From positions 1 through 33,332 of the forward strand of contig JAFXUZ010000014.1 in assembly GCA_017524725.1 (NCBI GenBank): a DNA stretch of 33,332 bases, in the 5' to 3' direction. Positions 7,701 to 19,181 of this stretch are shown here, piece after piece (positions within the stretch are counted from its first letter, which is position 1; each line of letters opens with the position of its first letter). A model generated the notes under the pieces. That model was not told the DNA's origin and did no database searches. It saw only the letters and a list, made by a program, of their open reading frames with translations. The DNA is from Clostridia bacterium (GTDB taxonomy: Bacteria; Bacillota; Clostridia; Christensenellales; Aristaeellaceae). Made by a program: the position numbers and the translations under genes.

Positions 7701-8820
7701 TGCCAAGAGTGCGGGAGGAGCCCCGGAACTTATCGAAGGGCCATTTGGGGAACTTGACCGCCACATAGTCCAGGGCGGGTTCAAAGCAGGCGCAGGTCCT
7801 GCCGGTGATGTCGTTCTTTATCTCGTCCAGGGTATAGCCCAGGGCGATGCGGGTGGAGATCTTGGCGATGGGGTAGCCGGTGGCCTTGCTGGCTAGGGCG
7901 GAGGAGCGGGAGACCCGCGGGTTGACCTCGATCACCGCGTATTCAAAGGAATCCGGGTCCAGGGCGAACTGGCAGTTGCAGCCGCCCACGATACCCAGGG
8001 CTTCGATCATCCGGAGGGAAGCCGTCCTGAGCATCTGGTATTCCCGGTCCGCCAGCGTCAGCGCCGGGGCCGCAACGATGCTGTCCCCGGTGTGGATGCC
8101 CACAGGGTCCACGTTTTCCATGGAGCAGACGGCCACCGCATTGCCCGCCGCGTCCCGCATCACCTCGAATTCGATCTCCTTCCAGCCGGAAATGCATTTT
8201 TCCACCAGGATCTGGCGTATCGGGGATGCGTCCAGGCCGCCCCGGGCGATCCTATTAAGTTCTTCGTCGTTTTCGGCGATGCCCCCGCCGCTGCCGCCCA
8301 GGGTGTAGGCGGGCCGGACGATCACAGGATACCCGATGGCGGCGGCAGCCCGGAGGGCGTCCTCCGGGCTTTCCGCGATCTCTGACGGGACGCAGGGCTG
8401 CCCGATGGCGCGCATGGTGTCCCGGAATTTTTCCCGGTCCTCGGCCCGCTCGATGGCTTCGATGGGGGAGCCCAGCAGCCGGACCCCGTATTCGGCCAGG
8501 GTCCCTGCACGGCTCAGTTGCATGGCGAGGGTCAGGGCAGTCTGCCCCCCGAGCCCTGCCAGCAGTCCGTCCGGGCGTTCCTTCGCGATGATGCGGCTCA
8601 GGGTCTGGACATTCAGGGGTTCCAGGTAGATCTCGTCCGCCATGTGCTTATCGGTCATGATGGTGGCCGGGTTGGAGTTCACCAGCGCCACGTTCACGCC
8701 TTCCGCCTTCAGTACGCGGCAGGCCTGGGCCCCGGCGTAGTCGAATTCGGCCGCCTGGCCGATGACGATGGGGCCGGAGCCGATGACCAGCACTTTCCGG
8801 ATCGACACATCTTTAGGCAT
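4792..8820 (-). CDS. carB: Carbamoyl-phosphate synthase large subunit fused to a DapF-like domain
   Basis: A 1342-aa protein. Residues 1-1065 are a complete CarB: two ATP-grasp halves, each beginning with the GSGPI-IGQ type motif (near residues 13 and 550), and a C-terminal MGS-like allosteric domain ending NTELVDLNHMRAW. The large subunit uses ammonia from CarA, bicarbonate and 2 ATP to make carbamoyl phosphate for pyrimidines and arginine. From residue 1066 the chain continues without a stop into a full-length diaminopimelate epimerase fold (FVKMHSCGNDYIF ... LACGTGACA). The second catalytic Cys (about 1285) is present. The first is replaced by Ala: MAGNNLRC where the family has a CGNG motif (Ala1136). 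The start overlaps nothing but lies 1 base after carA, with its ribosome binding site inside carA. The fused domain may be inactive, or a variant with another job. Confidence 0.93.
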   Translation of the reverse strand: MPKDVSIRKVLVIGSGPIVIGQAAEFDYAGAQACRVLKAEGVNVALVNSNPATIMTDKHMADEIYLEPLNVQTLSRIIAKERPDGLLAGLGGQTALTLAMQLSRAGTLAEYGVRLLGSPIEAIERAEDREKFRDTMRAIGQPCVPSEIAESPEDALRAAAAIGYPVIVRPAYTLGGSGGGIAENDEELNRIARGGLDASPIRQILVEKCISGWKEIEFEVMRDAAGNAVAVCSMENVDPVGIHTGDSIVAAPALTLADREYQMLRTASLRMIEALGIVGGCNCQFALDPDSFEYAVIEVNPRVSRSSALASKATGYPIAKISTRIALGYTLDEIKNDITGRTCACFEPALDYVAVKFPKWPFDKFRGSSRTLGTQMKATGEVMAIGRCFEAALMKAVRGAEIGLDSLNAPPLCASSLRERLSARDDRRIFTVFEALKAGMAVEEIHRITGIDPFFLHKLRGMADMENRIAQSGLNEGDYALLKRLGYPDAAISRLFGAKDLPGWAFSYKMVDTCGAEFAAQTPYFYSCTDGACESRTLRRSGKPVVLVLGSGPIRIGQGIEFDYSSVHCVRTLREMGYDTVIVNNNPETVSTDYDTADRLYFEPLTPEDVMNIIRVERPVGVVVAFGGQTAIRLARYLDEHGIRILGTSAESIDIAEDRERFDALLEKFGIRRPKGMAVRTMEEADRAAELLGYPVLLRPSYVIGGQNMTIARDAEQMRAYMEKILSGGIENPVLIDRYLPGIEVEVDVISDGEDVLIPGIMEHIERAGVHSGDSIAVYPPYNLNDRSTKVICDSSEKLALALGTRGLVNIQYLIWHGELFVIEVNPRASRTVPYISKVTKVPMAELASKVMLGAKLRDLGYGTGLYRTPPYAAVKVPVFSFEKLNDADSILGPEMKSTGEVLGIGRTLPEALFKGLAASGLGVPAARRGCGILISAEENGDWEILSLARRFFALGLRIYATEGTARAIESLGIPVTSVPGSAENGDIIRLMENGDLHYIVYTGAVRDATVGDYIALHRRAMQLGIPCLTSPDTAGALADMMAGGFRLSNTELVDLNHMRAWRQRVPFVKMHSCGNDYIFIENFDGSIACPESLCVQLCDRHFGIGGDGIVLLERSGTADVSIRSFNRDGSEGRMAGNNLRCAAKYLYDRGYVRSEVMTVEMAGQVHRLRVYLRDGQVSSVCAQMGRVSFDAAQVPVSLGLKEAVDVPLPIGGRRDRVTCLSVGNPHCVIFTDFPDGLDLNEVGPLYECADCFPEGTNTEFVRVINRTALRLRVWERGIGETLACGTGACAAAAAAIRTGRCDAGKDILVKLPGGDLTVHESDGQMTLTGETVMVFEGIFSC

Positions 8821-8821
8821 G

Positions 8822-9877
8822 CTAAAACTCCTCCGTCATGGCGATGAACCGGTCAAAAAGAAACGCCGTGTCCTGCGGCCCGGGACAGGCCTCCGGGTGG
8901 AACTGCACGGTAGCGCAGCAAAGGTCCGGATATTCCATGCCCTCGCAGCTTAAGTCGTTGGCGTTGACAAAGGTCTCGATGCCGATCCCTTTAAGGCTTT
9001 CGGCCAGCACGGCGTAGCCGTGGTTCTGGCTGGTGATCCATGCCCTGCCGGACTTCAGGTCCCGGACAGGCTGGTTGCCGCCCCGGTGGCCGTATTTCAG
9101 CCTGACGGTTTCCCCGCCCAGGGCCAGGGCTGTCAGCTGGTGTCCGAGGCAGATGCCGAGGACCGGCTTTTTTCCGAGCATCGCTTTTATCTCCCGGACG
9201 CATTCGGGATTGTCCCTGGGATCCCCCGGGCCGTTGGACAGGACGATGCCGTCCGGATCCTCCCGGAGGACTTCCTCCGCTTTTGCGAAGGACGGCCAGA
9301 CGGTCACGGCGCATCCGCGCCTTTGAAGCGAGCGGATGATGTTGTGCTTGGCGCCGTAATCCATCAGCGCGACGCGCCGTTTTTCCTTTCCTTCCGCGGG
9401 AAAGACGGCTTTTTCCCTGCGGGTAACGCTTTCCACGGCTTTTTTTACCCGGAAAGCGTGGATGGGATCCATATCCCGGGGGACGGTATCGCAGATCAGG
9501 GCGTTCATCACACCCTCCTCCCGGGTAATGCGTACGATCTCCCGGGTGTCCACCCCGCACAGGCCCGGGATGCCCTGCGCTTTCAGCCATCCATCCAGCG
9601 GCCCCCGGCTGCGGAAGTTGGAGGGCTGAGAGCAAAGCTCCCGGACGATATAGCCGAAGAGTGCGCTATTCCCCTCAAAGTCCTCCGGGATCAGCCCGGC
9701 GTTCCCGATCATCGGGAAGGAGTGGGTGACGATCTGGCCGAAAAAGCTGGGGTCGGTCAGGGTCTCCAGGTATCCCGTCATGCCGGTGGTGAAGACCAGT
9801 TCCCCCAATCGGTCACAGGGGGCCCCGATGCGGAGCCCCTCAAAGATCCTGCCGTTGCCGAGTACCAGGTACGCCAT
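8822..9877 (-). CDS. carA: Carbamoyl-phosphate synthase small (glutaminase) subunit
   Basis: A 351-aa class I glutamine amidotransferase subunit that hydrolyses glutamine and passes ammonia to CarB. The N-terminal CarA domain begins [11 protein letters not shown] and contains the [11 protein letters not shown] region. The C-terminal amidotransferase domain has the nucleophile elbow [11 protein letters not shown] and the His/Glu of QFHPEACPG. Length is slightly below the usual 360-380. GGAGG lies 8 bases before the ATG, inside the end of pyrG, which it overlaps by 38 bases. It is immediately followed by carB. Confidence 0.96.
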   Translation of the reverse strand: MAYLVLGNGRIFEGLRIGAPCDRLGELVFTTGMTGYLETLTDPSFFGQIVTHSFPMIGNAGLIPEDFEGNSALFGYIVRELCSQPSNFRSRGPLDGWLKAQGIPGLCGVDTREIVRITREEGVMNALICDTVPRDMDPIHAFRVKKAVESVTRREKAVFPAEGKEKRRVALMDYGAKHNIIRSLQRRGCAVTVWPSFAKAEEVLREDPDGIVLSNGPGDPRDNPECVREIKAMLGKKPVLGICLGHQLTALALGGETVRLKYGHRGGNQPVRDLKSGRAWITSQNHGYAVLAESLKGIGIETFVNANDLSCEGMEYPDLCCATVQFHPEACPGPQDTAFLFDRFIAMTEEF

Positions 9878-11480
9878 GTCTGTTTACCTCCAGCGCCGCT
9901 TTGATAAAGCCCACGAACAGGGGATGCGGCTTGTTTGGGCGGCTCTTGAATTCCGGGTGGAACTGGACGCCCACAAAGAACTTCTCGCCCGGGATCTCCA
10001 CGGTCTCCACCAGACGCCCGTCCGGGGAAAGGCCGGAAAGGCACAGGCCCGCTTTTTCCAGCGTGTCCCGGTAGGCGTTTGCGAACTCATAGCGGTGGCG
10101 GTGGCGCTCGCTGATCTCATTGACTCCGTACAGGGAGGCGATCAGAGTGCCTTCGCGGAGGACGCAGGGGTATCTGCCCAGGCGCAGGGTGCCGCCCTTG
10201 TCGACTTCGTCGTTCTGGCCCGGCATGAAGGAGATGACCCGGTGGGGCGCGTTTTCGTTGAATTCATGGGAATCGGCGCCTTTAAGCCCCGCCGCGTGCC
10301 GGGCGAATTCGATCACGGCAATCTGCATGCCGAGGCAGATGCCAAAGTAAGGGACGTGCTCCCTTCGGGCGTACTGTGCGGCGAGGATCATCCCATCGAT
10401 GCCCCGCTTTCCGAAGCCCCCGGGGACGATGATCCCGTCCGCGCCGGAAAGATATGCGTCCGCGGTGTCCTCCGTCAGGGTCTCCGAGTCGATCCAGTCG
10501 ATCTCCGTTTTTGCGTCCAGGGCGTAGCCCGCGTGGCGCAGGGCTTCCGCCACGGAAAGATAGGCGTCGTGCAGCTGTACGTACTTGCCCACCAGGGCGA
10601 TCCTGACCCTGCGGTTCTGGTGGCGGATGCGTTCCACCATCTCCCGCCATTCCCCAAGGTCCGCTTCCGGGGTCCTGAGCCCCAGTTCCCGACAGACGAT
10701 GCCGGAAAAATGGGCCTCTTCCAGCATCAGAGGGGCTTCGTACAGGATGGGCAGGGTCAGGTTCTGGATGACGCAGTCCGGCTTTACGTTGCAGAAATGG
10801 GCGATCTTTGTAAAAATGCCGCTGTCCGTAATGGGCTCGTCCGCCCGCAGCACGATGATGTTCGGGCTGATGCCCATGCCCTGCAGCTCCTTGACCGAGT
10901 GCTGGGTGGGCTTTGATTTATGTTCCCCGCTGGCTTTCAGGTAGGGCACCAGGGTCACGTGGATATACAGCGTGTTCTCCCGGCCTTCCTCCAGGCCCAC
11001 CTGCCGAATGGCTTCGATGAAAGGCTGGCTTTCGATGTCGCCGATGGTGCCGCCGATCTCGGTGATCACCACGTCCGCGTCGGTCTTTTCCGCTACCCGG
11101 TGGATGAAGTGCCGGATCTCGTCGGTGATGTGCGGGATGGTCTGCACCGTGATCCCAAGATACCCGCCCTGCCGTTCCCTTCCGATCACACGGGAATAGA
11201 CTTTGCCCGTGGTCAGGTTGGAATAGCGGTTCAGGTCCTCGTCGATGAAGCGTTCGTAATGGCCCAGGTCCAGGTCGGTCTCCGCCCCGTCCTCGGTGAC
11301 ATAGACCTCGCCGTGCTGGTATGGGCTCATGGTGCCGGGGTCCACATTGATATAGGGATCCAGTTTCTGGGCGGCCACCTTCAGGCCCCGGGCCTTCAGG
11401 AGCCTTCCGAGGGAAGCCGCGGTGATGCCCTTGCCCAGGCCGCTGACCACGCCGCCGGTGACAAAGATGTATTTTGCCAT
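9840..11480 (-). CDS. pyrG: CTP synthase
   Basis: A 546-aa enzyme aminating UTP to CTP with glutamine and ATP. The synthase domain begins [18 protein letters not shown] (P-loop-like) and includes [20 protein letters not shown]. The amidotransferase domain has the nucleophile in [10 protein letters not shown] and the catalytic pair in [10 protein letters not shown]. The ATG at 11480 was chosen for its match to the family N terminus and AAAGGA 8 bases upstream; a longer reading would run back into glmS. The stop of glmS lies 14 bases upstream. The C-terminal ~12 residues overlap the start of carA in another frame. Confidence 0.97.
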   Translation of the reverse strand: MAKYIFVTGGVVSGLGKGITAASLGRLLKARGLKVAAQKLDPYINVDPGTMSPYQHGEVYVTEDGAETDLDLGHYERFIDEDLNRYSNLTTGKVYSRVIGRERQGGYLGITVQTIPHITDEIRHFIHRVAEKTDADVVITEIGGTIGDIESQPFIEAIRQVGLEEGRENTLYIHVTLVPYLKASGEHKSKPTQHSVKELQGMGISPNIIVLRADEPITDSGIFTKIAHFCNVKPDCVIQNLTLPILYEAPLMLEEAHFSGIVCRELGLRTPEADLGEWREMVERIRHQNRRVRIALVGKYVQLHDAYLSVAEALRHAGYALDAKTEIDWIDSETLTEDTADAYLSGADGIIVPGGFGKRGIDGMILAAQYARREHVPYFGICLGMQIAVIEFARHAAGLKGADSHEFNENAPHRVISFMPGQNDEVDKGGTLRLGRYPCVLREGTLIASLYGVNEISERHRHRYEFANAYRDTLEKAGLCLSGLSPDGRLVETVEIPGEKFFVGVQFHPEFKSRPNKPHPLFVGFIKAALEVNRHGVPGTRQRQDL

Positions 11481-11494
11481 ACGCGTTTTCCTTT

Positions 11495-13363
<1,869 letters not shown>

Positions 13364-13459
13364 GGCTCCCTTGCCGCCTTTCCATATAATTCGCCCGCCT
13401 TTGGGGCCGTTGGCGTCCCCGCGGGCAAACAGATGCTTACTGCTCTAAAAAGACCGCTT

Positions 13460-14857
13460 TCAGCGTTTCCCGCTCAGGAAGGCGTCCGCCTCCCGGGCGG
13501 CCTCCCGGCCGTCCGCCAGGGCCCGTACCACCAGGGACTGGCCGGTGCGCATGTCCCCGGATACGAAGAGTTTCCCGCAAAGATGATGGGACCCGTCGGC
13601 GGGCATCAGCCGTCCGCGGCTGTCCGCTTCAAGGCCGAAGGCGCTTTTCGTTTCCCTGTCGCAGCCGATGAAACCTGCGGCGATCAGGAGAAGCCCGCAG
13701 GGATGTTCTTCCTCCGTGCCGGGGATGGGCCGGCGGGATGAGTCAAGGCGTACCGTCACCGCGGCGGTGAGGCGGCCCTGCCCGTCCGTCACGAGAGAAT
13801 TTACCGTGGTCTCGTATACCCGGGGATCCTTTCCCTGCACAAAGGCCGCCTCCGCCTGGCCGTAATCCGTGCGCAGGGTCCGTGGCCACTGGGGCCAGGG
13901 GTTCCCGGCGGCGCGTTTTTGCGGCGGGGCGGGCAGCATCTCCAGCTGGGACACCGAGGCGCAGCCCTGCCTCAGGGCGGTCGCCACGCAGTCGTTGCCG
14001 GTGTCCCCGCCGCCCAGGACGATCACGTGCCTGTCCCGGGCGCTGAGGGCGTTGTCCCCTCCCGACAGGAGCGTCCGGGTGGATTCGGTCAGGTAGTCCA
14101 CCGCGAAGCAGACGCCTTTCGCTCCCTGCCGCGCAAATCCCGGGTCTCGGGGCTCCCTTGCCCCTCCGCAGAGCACCGCGGCATCGAAGGCTTCCGCAGT
14201 TTCGCTCCCTGCCGCGGCGTCTGTCCGGAACCGGATGCCCTCTTCCTCCATCAGCAGGATGCGCCGCTGCAGGATCTCCTTGGGCAGCTTCATGTTGGGG
14301 ATCCCGTACATCAGGAGGCCGCCGGGTCTGTCCGCTTTTTCAAATACCGTGACCGTATGCCCCATCTGGTTCAGAAGATCCGCGCACGCCAGGCCCGAAG
14401 GGCCGCTTCCGATGACCGCGGCCGTTTTTCCGGTGCGGACCGGGGGGATCCGCGGACGGATCCATCCCTTTGAAAAGCCGGTCTCGATAAGGTAAAGTTC
14501 GTTGTCCCTGTTGGTTACGCCCTCCTCCGCCAGATTGCAGGCCTTTTCGCACAGGGCGGGGCAGACCCGCCCTGTGAACTCCGGGAAGGGCGCGGTCATC
14601 AGCAGCCTTTCCAGCGCTTCCCTTTCCCGACCCCTGAAAAGCAGGTCGTTCCATTCGGGGATCAGGTTATGGAGCGGGCAGCCGAAATCCGACTGGCAGA
14701 AGGGCACGCCGCAGTTCATGCACCGGGCGGCCTGGCGCCGCCGTTCATCTTCCGGCAGGGGAACGTGCAGGCTGTCATGATCCTTCAGGCGCTTATCTTC
14801 GCTGCGGAATGGATCCTCCGCCCGGGCGTATTCAAGAAAGCCGGTCGTTTTGCCCAT
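13460..14857 (-). CDS. gltD: Glutamate synthase small subunit (NAD(P)H-dependent)
   Basis: A 465-aa iron-sulfur flavoprotein that feeds electrons from NAD(P)H to GltB. The N terminus has the two cysteine clusters CMNCGVPFC...GCPLHNLIPEW and VCPALCEKAC for [4Fe-4S] centres. Then come the FAD-binding GSGPSGLACADLL (about 150), PGGLLMYGIP, the NAD(P)H site GGGDTGNDC (about 275) and a C-terminal GDMRTGQSLVV flavin contact. It starts 4 bases after gltB with its ribosome binding site inside gltB. Confidence 0.95.
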   Translation of the reverse strand: MGKTTGFLEYARAEDPFRSEDKRLKDHDSLHVPLPEDERRRQAARCMNCGVPFCQSDFGCPLHNLIPEWNDLLFRGREREALERLLMTAPFPEFTGRVCPALCEKACNLAEEGVTNRDNELYLIETGFSKGWIRPRIPPVRTGKTAAVIGSGPSGLACADLLNQMGHTVTVFEKADRPGGLLMYGIPNMKLPKEILQRRILLMEEEGIRFRTDAAAGSETAEAFDAAVLCGGAREPRDPGFARQGAKGVCFAVDYLTESTRTLLSGGDNALSARDRHVIVLGGGDTGNDCVATALRQGCASVSQLEMLPAPPQKRAAGNPWPQWPRTLRTDYGQAEAAFVQGKDPRVYETTVNSLVTDGQGRLTAAVTVRLDSSRRPIPGTEEEHPCGLLLIAAGFIGCDRETKSAFGLEADSRGRLMPADGSHHLCGKLFVSGDMRTGQSLVVRALADGREAAREADAFLSGKR

Positions 14858-14861
14858 GCGT

Positions 14862-17800
14862 TTACACCCCTTTCAGGAAGGCCAGGTATTCGTCGGAGAT
14901 CACGGCACGGAATTTCGGGAGCCACGCGGCGAAGTTGCGCAGGATCTCCCCGGCTTTCCTCGACCCCGTAGCCTTGAAATGCATCCGCAGAAGCCGGTCC
15001 AGTTCGTCCGCCTGCTCCGGCGTTACGGGGTACATCTTTACGTGGCCGGGGTTCAGGCGGCCCTGGAGGGTGCCGTCGGCGTCAAGCACCCAGGCGATGC
15101 CTCCGGACATGCCGGCGGCGAAATTGTCCCCCACGCTCCCCAGCACGGCCACCCGGCCGCCGGTCATATATTCGCAGCCATGGTCGCCGACGCCCTCCAC
15201 CGCGGCCCAGGCCCCGGAGTTGCGCACGGCGAAGCGTTCGCCCGCCCGGCCCGCCACAAAGGCATAGCCGCCGGTGGCGCCGTAGAGCGCCACGTTGCCG
15301 ATGAGGGTATCCTCCTCCCTCCAGAGGCTGTCCACGGGGGGACATACGGCGATGGTGCCGCCGGAGAGCCCCTTGCCCAGGTAGTCGTTGGCTACCCCGT
15401 AAAGGGTGATGCGCTGCCCGCCCGGCAGGAAGGCCCCGAAGGACTGGCCGCCGCAGCCCCGGGCCTGGATATCGCGGTCCCCTTTCAAAAGGGTGCCGAA
15501 GGCCCGGTCCGTGGTCATGAGCTGCACATGGTCCTGGAACAGCCGGGCGTCCGTGCGCTCCGACAGGCGGAAGTCGTGCCTGCATTCCGGCCGGAAATGG
15601 ACGTTCCGCGCAAAGCCTATAAGGTCGGTCAGGTCCATCGGCGCGTCCGGTTTTGCGGTGAGAAGATCGCTGCGCCCCACCAGTTCATCCACTGTGCGGG
15701 CCCCGAGTTTCGCCATGATCTCCCTCAGTTCCTCCGCGATGAAAAGCATGAAGTGCTCCACGTATTCGGGCTTGCCCGCAAAGCGCCTGCGAAGCTCGGG
15801 GTTTTGGGTGGCGATGCCGAAGGGACAGGTCCCCAGGTGGCATACCCTCATCATCCGGCATCCCATGGCCACCAGCGGGGCCGTAGCGAAACCGAACTGT
15901 TCGGCGCCGAGCAAAAGCGCCACGGCCACGTCGTGGCCGGTCATCAGCTTGCCGTCGGTCTCCAGGGTGATTTTTTCCCTGAGCCGGTTCCGGCACAGCA
16001 CCTGGTGGGCCTCCGCCAGGCCGACCTCCCAGGGAAGGCCCGCGTGGTGGACGCTGCTCAGCGGCGCCGCGCCGGTGCCGCCTTCGCCGCCGGATATCAG
16101 GATGCCGCCGGCCCCGGCCTTGGCCACGCCGCTGGCGATGGTGCCGACGCCCGTGGAGGAAACCAGCTTCACGGTGATCTTTGCCTGCTCGCTGGCGCAT
16201 TTCAGGTCATAGATCAATTCCGCCAGGTCCTCGATGGAATAAATGTCGTGGTGGGGCGGCGGGGAGATCAGGGAGATGCCGGGGGTGGCGCAGCGGGTCC
16301 TGGCGACTTCCTCGGTCACCTTGGCCCCGGGCAGGTGACCGCCTTCTCCGGGTTTGGCGCCCTGGGCCATCTTGATCTGGATCTCTTTTGCCGACAGCAG
16401 GTATTCCCTGGTCACGCCGAAGCGCCCGGAGGCCACCTGCTTGATGGCGGAGTTCAGTCCGGTGCCGAAGCGCTCCGGCAACTCTCCGCCCTCGCCGCTG
16501 TTGGACATGCCCCCCAGGCGGTTCATGGCCGCCGCCAGGCATTCGTGGGCCTCCCGGGAGATGGAGCCGTAGCTCATGGCTCCGGTGCGGAAACGCTTCA
16601 CGATCTCCGAGGCCGGCTCCACCTCATCAAGGGGGACCGGGCGGCATGCGTCGAACCTGAAGGTCAGCATGGAGCGGACGGTCTTCGGGCCTTCCTCTTC
16701 CACCCTGGCCGCATAACGGTCAAACAGCTCCCTGTCGCAGGTCTGGACCGCCTGCTGCAAAAGGTGGATGGTCATGGGGTCGTAAAGGTGTTTCTCGGCC
16801 TGCTTTCCGGTGCGCAGCCGGTGCCTGCCCACGCTGACAAGGCCATTTGCCCGGGGCGCGAAGGCGGCCTTCCAGTTCAGGAGCGTGTCCGCCTCAATGC
16901 GGTCCAGGTCCGTACCGCCGAGGACCGCGGGGGTATTGGTGAAATATTTGGCCACCAGGTGTTTTTCAAGGCCCACGGCTTCAAAAAGCTGGGCGCTCTG
17001 GTAGGCCTGCAGGGTGGAGACGCCCATCTTGGAGGCGATCTTCAGCACCCCGGCGGTCAGGGCGGCGTCGTAATCCCCAACGGCCTTTTCCGCATCTTTG
17101 CTTAAAATACCCTTTGCGCACATGTCCCGGATACATTCGTGCGCCAGGTACGGGTCCACAGCCCGGGCGCCGAAGGCGACGAGCAGGGCCATATGGTGCA
17201 CGTCCCGGGGTTCGCCGCTTTCCAGGATCACGGAAACGGCGGTGCGTTTCCTGATGCGTATCAGGTGCTGCTCCAGGGCGGAAACTGCCAGCAGGGAAGG
17301 AATGGCCGGGTGCTGCGCGTCCGCGCCCCGGTCAGAGAGGATCAGGATGTTGATCCCGTCGGCGCAGGCCCGGTCACACTGACTGAAGAAAACGGACAGC
17401 GCGTCCCGGAGGGAGACGGCGATATCGTGGAGAAGGGAGACCGTGCGTACGGAAAAAGCCGTATGGCGGATGTTTCGGATCCGCGAAAGCGCCTCCTCTG
17501 TAATGATCGGGGAGGGAAGCTCCAGAACGGTGCAGTTGTCCGGACCGTCCGTAAGAAGGTTGCCGTCGTCCCCGATCAGGATGGAGCAGTCGGTCTTGAT
17601 CTCCTCCCGCAGGGCGTCGATGGGCGGGTTGGTCACCTGGGCGAAGCGCTGGCGGAAATAATCAAAAAGAGGGGGATGCGTTCCCGAAAGGCAGGCCAGG
17701 GGTTCGTCCGCCCCCATGGATACGATGGGCTCCGTGCCTTTTTCCGCCATGGGCAGCAGGATATCGTTCAGGTCTTCCCAGGTGTAGCCGAAAGCCGCGC

Positions 17801-19181
17801 ACAGGGCTGTACGCTCGCTGTCATCCGGCGCTTCCGGCTTTTCCTGTCCACGGGGCAGGTCCTCCAGGCGGATGATGTTTTGTGTCCATTCGCCGAAGGG
17901 CTTTGCCGCGGCACAGCGCGTTTTCAGCGCCGCTCCTTCCAGCAGCGCGCCGGTATCAAGATCCGCCTCCAGTACGTCCCCGCCGCCCAGCTTCCACCGC
18001 CTGACGATATGGGCGCTTTCCTCGTACAGCACCCCCGCCTCGGAGGAGAGGATCAGCCGGTGGTCGTCGGTCAGGGCGCAGCGCAGGGGGCGCAGTCCGT
18101 TGCGGTCCAGGGAAGCGCAGACCTTCTGCCCGTCGGAATAGAGGATCGCCGCCGGTCCGTCCCAGGGCTCCATCATGGCGGCGTAATATCGGTAAAGCTC
18201 CCGCCAGGGCGTATCGGCCTTTGATTTCTGCCAGGGCTCCGGCAGCAGCACCATCCCCGCCAGGGACAGGGGGAAGCCGTTCATGCTAAGGAATTCCAGG
18301 GTGTTGTCCAGCATCTGGCTGTCGCTGCCGCCTTCGGCCACCACGGGCAGCACACGCCGCATTTCGTCCCCCATGACAGGGGAGCGCATGGTCTCCTCCC
18401 GGGCCTTCATCCGGTCGTGGTTGCCGCGGATGGTGTTGATCTCCCCGTTGTGCAAAAGCATCCTCTGGGGATGGGCCTTGCTCCATGAAGGAAAGGTATT
18501 GGTGGAAAAACGGGAATGCACCATGGCCATACGGGACGTGAAGCGTACGTCCTGCAGGTCGTCATAAAAGGAACGGAGCTGGTTTACCAGCATCATGCCC
18601 TTGTAGACCACCGTGCGCGAGGAAAGGGAGCAGACGTAAGCGTCGGTGGACTGCTTTTCGAACACGCGGCGCAATACGTAAAGCCGGCGGTCGAAATCAG
18701 CCCCGGCCGCGGCGCCTTCCGGACGGCGCAGGAAGCACTGCCGGATGCGGGGCATGGTTCGCCGGGCGCCGGCGCCCAGCTGGGTGGGATGGCAGGGAAC
18801 GTCCCGCCATCCCAGCACCGGGATGCCCTCGGATGCGGCCAGCCGGTCGAAGATGCCCGAGGCGCCGCTCGACGCGATCTCGTCCTCCGGCAGGAAAAAC
18901 ATGCCCACGCCGTAATCCCCCGGCTGTCCCAGGGGAATGCCTTCCTCCCGGGCCCAGGCGGAAAAGAGGACGTGGGGGATCTGGGTCATGATGCCAACGC
19001 CGTCGCCGGTGGTGCCCGGGGCGTCGCTGCCCGCCCGGTGGGCAAGGCGTTCCACGATCGAAAGCGCCTGGTCCACCGTGCGGTGGGTGGCCTTGCCGCT
19101 CAGGTCGGCGATGGCCCCCACGCCGCAGCTTTCGTGCTCCTCTTCCGCCCGGTACAGCGGGTACCTTTTATCACGAGTCAT
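14862..19181 (-). CDS. gltB: Glutamate synthase large subunit
   Basis: A 1439-aa enzyme combining glutamine hydrolysis with reductive amination of 2-oxoglutarate to two glutamates. An 18-residue propeptide precedes the N-terminal nucleophile Cys19 (ESCGVGAI). The amidotransferase domain runs to about 400. The FMN-binding synthase domain contains AMNRLGGMSNSGEGGE and SGGEGGTGAAPLSS. The 3Fe-4S cysteines are in CRMMRVCHLGTCPFGIATQ. The C-terminal beta-helix (GXXG repeats) reaches to about 1380. It overlaps the stop of the upstream ANTAR gene by 11 bases (ATGACTCGTGA), implying translational coupling with the regulator. Confidence 0.97.
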   Translation of the reverse strand: MTRDKRYPLYRAEEEHESCGVGAIADLSGKATHRTVDQALSIVERLAHRAGSDAPGTTGDGVGIMTQIPHVLFSAWAREEGIPLGQPGDYGVGMFFLPEDEIASSGASGIFDRLAASEGIPVLGWRDVPCHPTQLGAGARRTMPRIRQCFLRRPEGAAAGADFDRRLYVLRRVFEKQSTDAYVCSLSSRTVVYKGMMLVNQLRSFYDDLQDVRFTSRMAMVHSRFSTNTFPSWSKAHPQRMLLHNGEINTIRGNHDRMKAREETMRSPVMGDEMRRVLPVVAEGGSDSQMLDNTLEFLSMNGFPLSLAGMVLLPEPWQKSKADTPWRELYRYYAAMMEPWDGPAAILYSDGQKVCASLDRNGLRPLRCALTDDHRLILSSEAGVLYEESAHIVRRWKLGGGDVLEADLDTGALLEGAALKTRCAAAKPFGEWTQNIIRLEDLPRGQEKPEAPDDSERTALCAAFGYTWEDLNDILLPMAEKGTEPIVSMGADEPLACLSGTHPPLFDYFRQRFAQVTNPPIDALREEIKTDCSILIGDDGNLLTDGPDNCTVLELPSPIITEEALSRIRNIRHTAFSVRTVSLLHDIAVSLRDALSVFFSQCDRACADGINILILSDRGADAQHPAIPSLLAVSALEQHLIRIRKRTAVSVILESGEPRDVHHMALLVAFGARAVDPYLAHECIRDMCAKGILSKDAEKAVGDYDAALTAGVLKIASKMGVSTLQAYQSAQLFEAVGLEKHLVAKYFTNTPAVLGGTDLDRIEADTLLNWKAAFAPRANGLVSVGRHRLRTGKQAEKHLYDPMTIHLLQQAVQTCDRELFDRYAARVEEEGPKTVRSMLTFRFDACRPVPLDEVEPASEIVKRFRTGAMSYGSISREAHECLAAAMNRLGGMSNSGEGGELPERFGTGLNSAIKQVASGRFGVTREYLLSAKEIQIKMAQGAKPGEGGHLPGAKVTEEVARTRCATPGISLISPPPHHDIYSIEDLAELIYDLKCASEQAKITVKLVSSTGVGTIASGVAKAGAGGILISGGEGGTGAAPLSSVHHAGLPWEVGLAEAHQVLCRNRLREKITLETDGKLMTGHDVAVALLLGAEQFGFATAPLVAMGCRMMRVCHLGTCPFGIATQNPELRRRFAGKPEYVEHFMLFIAEELREIMAKLGARTVDELVGRSDLLTAKPDAPMDLTDLIGFARNVHFRPECRHDFRLSERTDARLFQDHVQLMTTDRAFGTLLKGDRDIQARGCGGQSFGAFLPGGQRITLYGVANDYLGKGLSGGTIAVCPPVDSLWREEDTLIGNVALYGATGGYAFVAGRAGERFAVRNSGAWAAVEGVGDHGCEYMTGGRVAVLGSVGDNFAAGMSGGIAWVLDADGTLQGRLNPGHVKMYPVTPEQADELDRLLRMHFKATGSRKAGEILRNFAAWLPKFRAVISDEYLAFLKGV

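Noticed and set aside
6370..7896. Long plus-strand open frame (508 codons) opposite carB
   Set aside because: It is an antisense shadow of a highly conserved gene in GC-rich sequence; the protein is His/Gly/Asp-rich without any family resemblance and has no ribosome binding site. Similar shadows lie opposite glmS (11474-13741), gltB (14850-17105) and glnA (20234-21088).
13364..13459. Possible glmS ribozyme upstream of glmS
   Set aside because: The 96-base gap is too short, and I see no conserved ribozyme core; only a GC-rich hairpin is present.
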